Shown here: piece by piece, positions 50,154-61,680 of the stretch | How positions within the stretch are numbered: the first letter of the stretch is position 1 | Layout of the letters: each line of letters opens with the position of its first letter | Origin: Paulownia fortunei | Taxonomy: Eukaryota > Streptophyta > Magnoliopsida > Lamiales > Paulowniaceae | NCBI GenBank assembly: GCA_019321725.1 | Contig: CM033116.1 | Span: 7,148,841-7,212,840 of the forward strand | Direction: 5' to 3' | Length of the DNA: 64,000 nt | Translations under genes and position numbers: made by a program | Notes under the pieces: model-generated | Database searches by the model: none | Seen by the model: the letters and a program-made list of their open reading frames with translations, nothing else | What the model was told of the DNA's origin: nothing

Positions 50154-50396
50154 ATGGATAGATTAAGTAAGTATTCTTTAGATGACGTTATATTGACTCT
50201 TGAGATGCATTTATGTGGATTAGTACATCATGCAATTCTTGATTTTTGGAATTACTTTCGGGATGAATATAAGTATTATTGTCTTAGGAATATGAGATTT
50301 AATGACCCTGTTGACCTCGACCCATTGAGGGCGTTTAAACCATTACTTGATATAAAATTAGAGGAAGATGTAAGCCACAATCAAAACTACATGTAA
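50154..50396 (+). CDS. Hypothetical 80-residue ORF, second copy
   Basis: Identical to 21002-21244; see there. No family recognised. Confidence 0.25.
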   Translation: MDRLSKYSLDDVILTLEMHLCGLVHHAILDFWNYFRDEYKYYCLRNMRFNDPVDLDPLRAFKPLLDIKLEEDVSHNQNYM

Positions 50397-50566
50397 TTCA
50401 CGTGTAAGTAGATAATTTTTAAATTTTGTGTGTCCTTATTTTCAACCTTTCTAACAAGAAAAAAGATGTGCAATAAATATTTTTCCTATTCACACATCAA
50501 TAAATAGCACCGTACTTACTCTAGTTTGCACAACTCACTTTCAAAAAAAAAAAAAGAAAAGAAAAA

Positions 50567-51199
50567 ATGAATGGGTCTTCCACTCTCAAGTTGAACTGTA
50601 TTTGTTTCTTTTGTGGAACCAATCTAGAAAAAAATAGTGAGTTTATAGGGGCAACCCATAACCTTTGTAGAACGTTAGCAAAAAGAAAAATTCATTTAGT
50701 ATATGGGGGAGACAGTATAGGGTTAATGGGGAGTATTGCTACTTCTGCTCAGATAGGAGGAGTCAAAGTTTTAGAAGTTATCTCAAAACCTTTAACAGTA
50801 CAGAATATCACAGGTATGACTATCGGAGATGAGCTAAATATGTCACATATTCAAGATACAATTTCTAACATGTTAAACAATGCAGATGGATTCATCACCA
50901 TACCTAATGGGTTTGGTATACTGGAGGAATTATTCCAAGTTATCTCTTGGGCACAAGTCAACATTCACCATAAACCTGTAGGTATTCTTAATGATAATAG
51001 TTTCTATGATGGTTTGCTATATTTTGTAGATCATGTTGTGGGAAAAAATTATATTTCATCGTCTGTGAGACGAATCCTCATTTCTGCTCCAACACCTGAC
51101 CAACTAATTGATCAACTTCTAGCATATGTACAAAACCTTATCCAGCCTTGGCATGTGTGAATTAATCCAACAGGGACAGTGGTTGAAAATGCAAAATAA
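50567..51199 (+). pseudogene. LOG-like gene, second copy (open for 197 codons, probably non-catalytic)
   Basis: The equivalent of 21415-22047. Here the frame is open from ATG to a TGA at 51158-51160 (Trp codon in the first copy), losing only the last 13 residues of the first-copy frame. The nucleotide-binding loop reads VYGGDSIGLMG (Gly to Asp). The signature reads PNGFGILEE, so this allele keeps the Gly that the first copy lost but loses the other. The MHxRKA segment is replaced by MSHIQDT. It is intronless. By eye more than 25 replacement and about four silent differences separate it from the first copy, while sequence on both sides is identical. A translatable protein is possible, but the catalytic motif argues against normal LOG activity. 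Confidence 0.75.
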
Positions 51200-54100
51200 A
51201 TTTGACTCTTAGTATGTGAAATTTATCCTTAATAGTTTAAATTAATAGTGTTTTTTGTGTTGTTTTAGCTTCATTTTTTTTTTCAATAAACCACATTTCA
51301 GGTGATATCTTTTAAACTCTACTTTATTATTCATTTTTTACATTGGGAACAATGTCTCAATTAGATTGCGGGAATGGATAATTGATATCATGTCTTGTGT
51401 GTTCAATGTATGTTTTTTTTTTTGTTTTCTTTTTAAATTCAAGTGTATTTTCTTTTGGGTCCTTTAAATCCATGAGTAAGGGTAGTCAGAGTAAAGGGTA
51501 ATATTTTGATACTTTTTACACGCACCCCCATTTTTTTTGCATATGTTTGTGAAGTTTTTAACTAAAATTTAGTGAATTGTCAAAATATAATTGCAATCCT
51601 CTTTTTGTTAGAGTCCAAAAGGTAATATCTTGAAAAAAAAAGAAGAAATTAGTCTTGTGCACATCCTAAGTCCTATGGAAAGGCTAGTTGCGATACATAT
51701 AATTGAAAATTCCGACCATGTTAAAGTATTTACTTTTTAATATTCACACATCTTTTGTGAATAAGTGGAGAGTTTGAGAAAACAAGAACTTTCAAATTTA
51801 ATTAATCATTTGAATTGATTTTGTTGCAATTTAAAATGCTTAATTATGTCTACCTTGCACGTGGATAAATAAATTGGGTAAACCTGTATAGTTATCTATT
51901 TTTATTAAAATATTTCGCTCTGTAGCTAGTGATGTGAATATAATTATAGATCATTCTTTTGATCTTCTGTTATCTTGCGAGTCATGTTATATTAAAAAAG
52001 AAAAAAAAAATATAAAAAAAAACAAAACAAAAATTCACTAGTTCATTTTCATGTTAACCAATGAAATTTTGAGGCATATTTTGGTACGACAGATTATGTA
52101 TTTCAAATTTTGTGACTACCTATATATATCATTTAAGTCATTCTCTCAGTGTTTTAACTATTTTTCAACTACATGAGTGAACGCTTTACCAACTTAAATG
52201 ACAAAACCTATGAGAATACAGAGTTGAGGCTTTTTCATAATTGATTTTGAAGTTATATGTATCTTGGTCAATGGAATAAAAGGTTGACTTAGTGCACATA
52301 CGCACAATATCTTTTGAAAATTCTAAAAAAAATAATAAAATCTCGATAGCATATGTGATATCTGGAAAATGATTGTTTGTGTTATTTGTAGTGCACTTCA
52401 TTTGCTATAATTACTAGGATTAGTAATAAGCTGGTTGAGGGGTGTGATGAACATTTGAAAGTATATAATTAATTAGGATTTATATAATTATTTTGACTTT
52501 AAAATTATCATTAGAACTCCTAATTAAAATATTTTTATGTTTTAGGAATAAAATGAAAATTCAACATAAAAAAATGAGAATAAAAAAATTTATCTTCTTT
52601 TATGATGGTTTTAGAAAAACTGATGTAACTTTTGATTGCGAAATGGTTTTGGGTTAATTATTGAGGTTATGGATTGATAAGTTATTTATCTACAAGTTTA
52701 TGCAAACTTTGGATCACATACTAAATATGTAAGGATTAAAAAAGTTGGATTACAAGTGGTTGTACAAAATGGATCACCAAAAATTCAAATCAAAGTTAAG
52801 CCTAGTCCTAACCTATTTCACCAATTAGGCCATATCTTTTAAACCAAAGTTGTTTTTAGTCTGACATTTGAATATGTTATACACAAGAGGTAGATAAACA
52901 CGTTTGCTAAAGACAAGATGTGAGAAAATAAGTCAAATGGGTCAATAAAGATACTACAATACACTATTGATGTTGAAGAATGACTCTTGAATATGATCCG
53001 GTAATTTGATTATATCCCCCACATCAGACTCCAAATTTGACAAATGACATATAAAAATATATCAGAAAATAAAGATATACAATTTTTATTCTTTAATCAT
53101 CATCAACAAGTTCAATTCAATTGGGTAGGTAAAAATTTAGAGGATTTGGTGTAATAACTTACTAACTCTTGACAACTAACCTACACTTGATTGTTTAACT
53201 TCTCCATTATATGTTTGGCGTCTAGCATACTCCAAGTACTATAAATAAGCCATGTATTAAGCTTGTAAGATTTGGGGGTAGAGGATTTCTTTAGGCTAAG
53301 TTTTTTAGTAGTAATAAATTTCTAAAAGTAATGTAAATTTTCTTGTAGTAATGTAACTTTTCTAGTAGTAATAAAAATGTATTCTTTAGTTTCTTCTCTA
53401 TTTTTAATCTTTACTACTTTCATTATGTCTTTCTAAATTTTATTTTTCTAAGGAAAAGATGAACCTCTTGATGGAGGAAGAAGAACAATTATAAAGATAG
53501 ATAATGTTTAAGTGTATTGTATTATTGTAATAATTTCTTATCTAAACCCAACTTGTTTTGTAGTGATTTTTTATTTATGTATCACTAATGGCACAATAAA
53601 TACTTAGCCTCATTTAGCTAGATATTTGGTTTTACTATACCAACTACTAATGCAAAATTTTTATTTGTTGTAGACAAAAATGTGCATAAATACTTGATTC
53701 CATAAATTGTAAATAATAAGACAATATCATGATTACCTTATTGTATGGGCTATTTCATAACGTTTTTCTATTGGAACCTTCATTATATATGGATTTCAAT
53801 AGTGACAATTAAAAGAGGTAAAAAAAATAAATAATCATTCATCCATTCAAAATTCAAGAGCAAATCCCTAATCTTAGTATTTTTATTCATTTGAATTTTT
53901 TAGTTATAAATATATAATTTTTTATATATATTCTAAATCATATAAAACTCATTTTTTTTTAGAAATATAATCACGAAATTTTTAAATAACTTGTATGTGG
54001 ATCGACCTCGAACTCACGAAAAATTTATTACTTGACACAACATGTACTTGGGTTTGTTACCTTAAAGTTGTACTACTAATCCACTTCAAAACTTTGATCT

Positions 54101-54923
54101 ACATTTTTATATATTTTCAATAAAAATAACATTTTGGAAACTTTATGTTTTATTACTCTTAAAGAACCTCTATTAAACTCAAATTATATAATAAATTTCC
54201 TGATGCGTAGAAATCTCACTAATGTGATCAAGAAAGCCCATAAATCAATATTATTACAAAAGTCAAAAATTAATTTCTAGACATTAACATGTTGAGCTTC
54301 CTGCAATTCAATTTCAATTGTCTAAATCAATTTTGGTCATTTAGATTTTTACCCATACCTTGTTCTAAATATATTTGGGTCACTAATATCATAATGAAGT
54401 TTCATCTTCAAATTAGGGGTATATATAGGATATGTCTTATCCCACTCATAGTGGAAGATTCTTCATGTAATGAGCTGATGTGTCATTAAAACAAAGGGAA
54501 AGAGACATTGTATCAGACTTTACTCAACCAATATATTCTTTGAAGATTCTAATTTGCATCCATATATATGAAATTGATAACAAGCTTCAATTAATCAATA
54601 TATTGATCATGTGAACATAATTCCCATTCTCAAGACTCCTATGCAATTTTAAAAGTTACTAAGCAATATACCTTATAACTTATGCGATATTCTTTCTCAC
54701 CACCGAGTCAATCCATCAACTTTAAGCATTATCATTATATAAAGAAAAACATCACATTATCTATAATATCCCATTTTTTAAACGACACAAATTTCTGTTA
54801 GAACTAACAGATTTAATTGATGTTATTTAGTTATGATAAAATTATTAAAATAAATTGGCTAATATTTTTAATTAGTGTCTATGCAGGTGACTATGACGAG
54901 AACTGGATATGCTAAGACAAGTT

Positions 54924-56029
54924 CATGCCAATTATGTTGATAGATTTATGTTGTTTATGATAATTATTTAATTGACTAGTATTTTTTTTATAATTAGATT
55001 AATTGTGTGTATCGCAATATTTAATTAATGATATTTTAGGATTCTTATGTGAATTTTTTGAGCTTGTTATTAATATAGATTTCATTCTATTATATATATA
55101 CATAAAGTTGATTAATATATAGACACTATTAAAAGAATGAGTGATGATGGTTGAATAAGATATTAAATTTGCTTGTTTGATGCCATAAACGTACTAATAA
55201 AAAAAGAAAATTCTAACATTTCTCTTTCTATTTTCTTTCTCACATGTTTTAATGGTGTATGAGTTATTCTAAATCAACAATTAAGCTTCAATCACCTTAA
55301 TTGGCCTTAGAAAATTCATTTTCTAAATTAACCATAATATAGAAATTCCACCCTCTAAACTCACGATATCTCAATTTCTCTCTCTCTCACCCTCATGCCC
55401 CCTTCCTACTTTTTTCTCTCTCTCTCTTTTTTTTTTCTGTTGGATATACCACGCCCAAGAATGTTACTTTAGCCATAAAAAAAGTAATAATATAGTTAGA
55501 CCTTGTCTTATCTTCTCTACGTAGCAAGAGAAAAAAAAAGAGAAATCTCAAGGTATGGTTATATTATATCATGATTAAGTATTAATTATTATAATTACAC
55601 TTCTCTCTTTTTATAAATATATAAACATATGTATATGTGATTATATATGTGTACAATAGGTGATATGTTGTATATTTTTATGTTAAAATGTCCAAAAAAA
55701 TTTACTTATTTAATTTCCTCATAAAATATTTAATCAAGTCTATTCACTATGAGTTTGATGCTGACAGTTTTGTTAATTGCATTTGAAAATGTAGAATTTT
55801 TAGCAAATTTTATGATATATTATATTTATATGTTATAAATGTCTAGAAATTTTTAAATATTACGCTCTCTCTTGATAACAGTAGTACGTTCTCTCTCGGG
55901 AACTCACCTCTTAGCATGTTCAATGTGTTGTTTCAATATAATTTAGAATAGACTTGAATTTCTAGTACTGACTTAACACTTAAACTTTAATCACAATCTC
56001 GAATAAATGCTGGAGAGGGAATTGACTGT
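54924..56029. other. Unique right flank, no gene recognised
   Basis: Sequence beyond the end of the duplication. AT-rich, with TC/CT-rich tracts at about 55377-55440 (including 'ctctctctctc'). No open frame with recognisable content. Confidence 0.6.
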
Positions 56030-56760
56030 CTTTGATCTCTAAATATGATAACAGTAATTGTTTGGCATTGTTAAAATTAAACTTGAAGAACTGTGCTATC
56101 ACCAAGCCTTGAAAGAGTTCATACTCATTTTATTTGATACATATTTAGTGGACTTTGACTAATTTGTTCTTTTGCTCGCTTTAGTACTTAACAAAACATG
56201 TGAAAAAAACTCTAATTGTGAGGTTCCCACTTTCCACTAACCACTTCCTTCTTCCCACTTCCTAGACGTTTTCGTCTCTTCCATTTCTCTAGTTCTTCCT
56301 CTGCAACTTCTTTTTCTGCTCTCATCTTTTCTTTTCTTTTTCGTTTTGATTACATAAATATCATTGTTTCTCTCAATAAATCTTCCTCATCATTCTTAGC
56401 ATCTTCTATCGCTGGAAATGTTGCACCGCTATGCTGCTGCCTTGAAGCCACTTCTGAACTTACTCGCCACCAGGGAGCTACTTCCAAACCCGCCAAGAAG
56501 AGAGACACAAATTATTTTGTTTTTCTCATTTTGTGAATAAAAAGAATTTTAGTAAAAATCGGGTTCGTCGATTAGTCAGTTCACTAGATTTTGCAAATTT
56601 TCACCGATTCATAGTGTGTCTAGTGCGACTCGTTTTTGGATGAAAATCGCTATGTTCTTAACGGTTCATGGATTAATCGGCCAGACTGGCGGTTCGGTCC
56701 GATTTTTCAATAAATTGTATATGGGCAATATTTTTGAACTTAGATTGAATATTGAACAAG
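56030..56760. repeat. Dispersed repeat family, right-flank unit 1
   Basis: Related to 139-960: the same order of 'gataacagtaattgtttggc', pyrimidine-rich leader, CTGGAAATGTTGCACCGC-like segment, and a tail with 'gcgactcgtttttggatgaa' and 'ggttcggtccgattttt'. Diverged from the left units by many substitutions. Confidence 0.65.
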
Positions 56761-56939
56761 ATAATTAATTGGGTCACTGGATCATTGGTCTGATAAATTG
56801 AACTATTTTAAAAAAATGATATATTTATATATATACATACATATATATTTAGTTTTTGTTGAGAAGAGAAAAAGAGAGAAATATAAAACATTTTAAACAA
56901 TATTTATATAATCAGAGTTTATTTGTAAGATTACCAAGA

Positions 56940-57670
56940 AAATATAAATTACATACTAGAAAATAAAAGTAAAAATATAAATATTAATTTAAATTAGGAT
57001 GCAACAAAACATGTAATATATTTTCAAAATTATTAATTTATAACTAAGATATGATAGCAAAAATTGTTTGGCATTGTGAAAATTGGACTTGAAAAATTTT
57101 ACTATCACCAAGCCTTAAAAAGGTTCACACTTATTTTATTTGATGCATTAGTACGTAACAAAAATTATGAGAAACCCTAATTATGAAGTTCCCACTCCCA
57201 CTTAGTTCTTCCCACTTCCCAATCGTTTTTACTCCTCTATTTTTCTCTTTCTTCCTCTGCATCTTCTTCTTTTGCTCTCATTTTTTTTTTCTTCTGGTTA
57301 CATAATTGTCATTATTTCTCTTGATAAATCTTCCTCATCATCTTTAGCATCTTTTATCGCTGGAAATACTGCGCCGCTATGCAATCGCCTTAAGCCACTT
57401 CTGAATATGCTTGGTGACTTGGAGCCACTTCCAAATCCACCAAGAACAGACGTGCAAATAATTTTTATTTTTCTGATTTTGTGAACAATTTTTTTTAGTA
57501 ATATTAGGTTCGCCTGGGAGTTCGGTTCATCGGTTTTTGCTGATTTTCACTAGTTCACAGCGCATCTAGTGCGTCTCGTTTTTGGATGAAGATCGGATTG
57601 GCATTCTCAATGGTTTACTGACCGGATCGAACGGTCAGGATTAGATTTTCAAAACATTGTATGTGAATAG
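56940..57670. repeat. Dispersed repeat family, right-flank unit 2
   Basis: A second related unit in the same orientation about 0.9 kb after unit 1. It has the same internal order and a tail with 'gcgtctcgtttttggatgaa'. The frame at 57272-57484 inside it is not conserved in the other units, so I do not call a gene. Confidence 0.65.
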
Positions 57671-59289
57671 TGTATGTCATATGAAGTCAGAAAGTCTTAC
57701 TAGGCCAGCCATAAAGTACTTTGCATATATTTAATTTAAATATCGAGTTAGATATACTTTACAAGATTGTCATAAACAAACTTTTCTTTTTTAATTTTTT
57801 GCATTAACACTTGTCGAGAATAAATGGCATTTATTACTATGTAATAACTGTATTGCATTTTTTTTATTATCTTCTCATGAAATAAATAATTAAGTTATGG
57901 AAAAGGTAATTATCCATCCCTCGTACTTCATTATTATGATTCTGATGAAGGAAGAAAGATTTTCAATCATGGAAGATTGATCACACCTCTTTAACTAAGT
58001 GAAGAAATTAAATCCCTCTATTCATTCTTCTTCATGTATTTCATTCTCCCATGATATAAAAAATACGCCACAAATTTCAATTAGTTATTTAAGTTAACCC
58101 TGCTTCCTATGATTATCGTCAAAACATTTACTGCTATTTTTCATCTTTCTTTTTTTACACGCAATAAGAAATAATTTAAAACAATTAGAAAAATGTTAAA
58201 AAAAATTATTAACATCGCATTTTTTTTAAAAGAAACAAGATTCAAACTTATGAAGCTTATGCACTGAATTTGTTCCACTCCACACGTTTTTTGTGCTGTT
58301 TCCTATGTATACTTCTGAAAAACGTGCAAACTCAAAATCTCCCCTCTTAACTTATTGAATTAGTTAATATTTTTTAAACACTTAAAATTAATACTTACAT
58401 AAGGAATTAAAGATGAATACTACTTCTAAAAGAAAGAAAGATCAAGACCATTGACAACATTGTCATACTGTACAATTTCAATAAATGAGTGCTCGATAAG
58501 TTAATAATCTCGCTTAAATAATAATAAGAACGTTTGATCTCGATTCGAGATAATGTACTAAATTAATAATCTCGCTAAATACATTATAAGATAATAGTTT
58601 TTTCAATAAATTAATAATTGGCAAAGAAAACATATATAATTCATAATATATTTTTCTCAATAACTTTTATTTTCTCAATTCAACTTTTGTACAAAATATA
58701 CTTCACCAAAAATCTAAATATTACCTTTTATTTTACTCCTTCAAATCAAATAATTTTCAGAAAGTTGTAGCTCTTCTTCTTAATTTTCCATAACATCAAG
58801 AATCACATCATTAGGATATCTGCAACAAAAGTTATGGTCAAATTGAAGCCTGCACAAAAAAGACGGGATGCAATATATGTTGGGAAACTATTTTTGTTTC
58901 CTTTTTTTTGTGAATCTTATTGCTTTTTTTTTTTTGTGGTGAATCTTTCCAATTAGTGGCATGAAAACACATCAAGAAATACAACAATTATAAAAAATAA
59001 TATATGTGAAATAATTATGCGAAATTGCCACATTAAACTTTAGTATTATGGGATAAAGCTTGGGTATGAATAAAAAAAGTGTCCAGGTTTTAAAAGAGTG
59101 TTCTTTAGTATGTGAGGTATCCTATATTAAAAAAGTAAAATAAATTTATTTTGCATATATAAAATTTTACTTTAGAAGAGAGTAAAGTTATAGCTCTTCT
59201 TATGGCGCACTTTAGCGAACTTTCAAGAAGCTTAGAAGTCTTAAGTTTTTCAGAAATGATTTGAGGTGAGGTAAAGTGGCTCAGCACTG
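57671..59289. other. Intergenic, no gene recognised
   Basis: AT-rich. Contains a short repeated 'ttaataatctcgct' phrase at 58500-58580. A 60-residue minus-strand frame at 59105-59287 has no recognisable content. Confidence 0.5.
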
Positions 59290-60000
59290 GCTCAGTGAGA
59301 TAGCACTAGATCAACATGGCTTGATGACATGGTGAGTGGAGTAACTTGATGTGGTAGTAACATGGTGGATTCGTCCAAGTGGCGCCCACGTGGTGCGACA
59401 TAGTATGGTTAAGTGTCCTAGTAGATGTGACCGTATATGTAGGTGCCAAAAGGCACGAACGAAGGGCTGCAATTGGACCTAGTCATCGACGGGACTCCTG
59501 TAATTAGACACGTCCTTTTAGGTGTGAAATATGCACGAGAAGAGCCATGAACCTTTGGGAATGGATACAATCTAAACCCACTAGACCGTCACCAAATCTC
59601 AAGAGATGTGATCCAACTGTCTAAATTGATCAGGATCAAATAACATAGTCACTTGTGATTGAACACCAAAAACTCTATAAATAGGACCTCCTCATTCCAT
59701 TCAAATCACTCCAATCAATTAAAATCAATTGATTCTCTCTTCTCTCTTTTTAAAGCATCTTCTAAAATAATCTTTATTATTTTAGAATTTGATTATTCTT
59801 CTAAGAAGAATACAATCAAGTAGTTGGTTTACTTGATAAGATTAGTATATTGGTGTATTAATCTTATGAACAAGTATTGTATTTTGGAGCACAGACATTC
59901 ACAATAATGCACACTAATGTATGGTGCGAAATTTGTCTTAAGAAGATTTGCTCTCTTCATACTTCACTTTAATTCGTATTCCGGATATATTTTCAAATCT
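59290..60000 (+). other. LTR-like or promoter-like region with a strong TATA box
   Basis: GC content rises locally. A TATAAATA box at 59676-59683 is followed by an untranslated-leader-like stretch. The arrangement (long upstream part with 'tggcgcccacgtgg', TATA box, then 'tctcttctctcttttt' and 'ttaattcgtattccgg') resembles the U3/R/U5 layout of plant LTRs. I found no partner LTR and no clear TG...CA ends, so this may be a truncated solo LTR or an orphan promoter. Confidence 0.3.
59676..59683 (+). promoter_or_regulatory. TATA box
   Basis: TATAAATA followed by GGACCTCC, in the spacing and context of a plant core promoter. No coding region starts downstream within the next kilobase, so it probably belongs to a retroelement LTR. 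Confidence 0.45.
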
Positions 60001-60326
60001 ACTATCCACATAATCTAATATAAACATCTCAAATTTCACAAGTTTCATTAGAATATTATTTTTTCAATACATAATTATTATCTTTCTTATTTATAATTCA
60101 TATATGAATCTTAGTGAAAGAAAAGATACATTTGTAAAAGTAACTAAACTATAAAATTTTTTGTAAATTAATAAAAGGATACACTCACCAATCTCCCACA
60201 TGAAAATAAAAAAAACCAACTAACCACGAAGACACGCTTTAAAAGAGCCTCCTTTTAGAAAGTTAGAAGGAAAAGGGTTGTTTGCTATAAAAGGTTTACT
60301 AAGGGAGGAATGCCTTCAATCAAATA

Positions 60327-60359
60327 ATTTATCAATAAATTATTTATTTATTGATAAAT
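60327..60359. other. Perfect 14-bp hairpin in AT-rich DNA
   Basis: ATTTATCAATAAAT, five-base loop TATTT, then the exact reverse complement. An isolated inverted repeat; AT-rich DNA makes chance more likely than usual. Confidence 0.6.
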
Positions 60360-61009
60360 AAATAATCTTTTTAAAATAATATTTTTTTTTAATCCCAACA
60401 TTAGAGATTTACTGTAACTTAGTATTCAAATTTGAAACACAGACCAAAACCAACCATCCATCACAGACGACTGAATTTCAACAGATGCACTCGTTCAGAG
60501 GTCATTTTGTAAATTCTTGTAAGCCGACTCCCAGACTCCAAGTTCATGCTAATCAGCTGGCAGCATTTTTGCAGCCAACATTTTACATATAGAATGTTCA
60601 AAAGCATAGTGATGAACCTAATAATATTTTTTTAAAGAATGCAATGCTATGCATATTTTTATTTTTCCAAAATAAATTCATTAATTCCTAAAATGCTGTA
60701 AAACCCACCCCGCATCAACATTATTACATCATACAATTATTACAACATCAGTTTGCACTATCTATTATTTTACTATAAATATATATCATTTCTCTTTATA
60801 TTAAAAGTTACAACATTATTCATTAAAAAAGTTGAAATGATACTACTAACCAAATAAAATATTATTAGACAAGATATCTACTAAAAAGTGTCTTCTCCAA
60901 ACAAAATCAAACATTCATCACTTTCATCCATTTTTATTACCAAATACATCTCCCCATATCACCTTCCCCAAACAATTTCCCTCAGATCACAGAAAATAAA
61001 TTTATACAT

Positions 61010-61350
61010 TGCCCAATAGTTTGATAAGCCCAATTTAATGACTCCACGAGTAAAAGGATTTTATCAGTGCAAACATCCTATTAAATGGGAGCCAAACACT
61101 TTTATGAACACTTATAATTACCCTAGATCCATAAAATGGAAGCAGGACCCTTTTATGAACACTTATAATTACCCAGGTTGGATACGAACAAATCATTTAA
61201 GTCCCTTTTACTCTTGAACTTATTAAACCTAGACTGATAGGCCCAATCTAATGAGTCTTTTATTCTTTGCAAATATCCTATCACATGGGAGTGGGAACCT
61301 GTCATGAACACTTATTATTACCCTAGATGGGATACAAACAAATTATTAAG
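61010..61350. repeat. Degenerate tandem repeat, unit about 215 bp with inner repeat
   Basis: 'ttgataagcccaatttaatga' near 61021 recurs as 'tgataggcccaatctaatga' near 61236. 'tatgaacacttataattacc' occurs at about 61102 and 61154 and, as a variant, near 61301. No coding content. Confidence 0.6.
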
Positions 61351-61483
61351 TCTACTATTGTAATTCTTTAATGATTAAATCAGAATCAAAGAAAAAAGAG
61401 AACTAAAAAACATAAAGACAAATTAAATTAAATGTATCTTAAAATAACGAGGAAATAATGTACTTATAATTATTGATAGGTGT

Positions 61484-61660
61484 TTATAAGCCGAGGAGAC
61501 ACCTCGGCCTACCTAGGAGCCTCCCCGGCTTGGCGTGGCCTAGGCCGTGCCATGGCCCCATGGCCAGCTAGTGTGCCTATCATTGACGGGGTTGAAGAGG
61601 CTCCTTTTTACATGCCAGCCGTTGTTCTGCTTATTGACAACTTTGAGTCGCCTAGCGTAC
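61484..61660. other. GC-rich palindromic island
   Basis: A sharp GC-rich patch in AT-rich DNA with several palindromes: GCCGAGG/CCTCGGC hairpin (61490-61508, five-base loop), GGCCTAGGCC (61537-61546) and GCCATGGC (61549-61556). It lies just before the copia LTR at 61681. Open frames on both strands (61480-61771) cross it, but none resembles a known protein. It may be the end of another mobile element. Confidence 0.5.
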
Positions 61661-61680
61661 CTTACACAAGATGATAAAAA

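Larger units (their letters stand above)
25872..54923 (+). repeat. Second copy of the large duplicated block (with hAT insertion)
   Basis: Starts directly after the N gap at the base equivalent to 139. It continues past the end of the first copy at 54923 into unique sequence. It is about 3.4 kb longer, almost entirely because of the hAT element at 44946-48319. Coordinate offsets to the first copy are about +25736 at the left, +25765 near 17000 and +29152 after the hAT. Most likely an alternative haplotype or overlapping contig; a genuine recent tandem duplication is less likely. Confidence 0.95.

Noticed and set aside
139..54923. A recent biological tandem duplication of 25 kb
   Set aside because: The breakpoints coincide exactly with the gap edges, and no junction sequence between the two copies is visible. 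An unresolved overlap explains the data with fewer assumptions.
61484..61530. Helitron 3' end (hairpin followed by CTAG)
   Set aside because: The hairpin-to-CTAG distance is only four bases and the next base is G rather than T; no matching 5' TC end seen.
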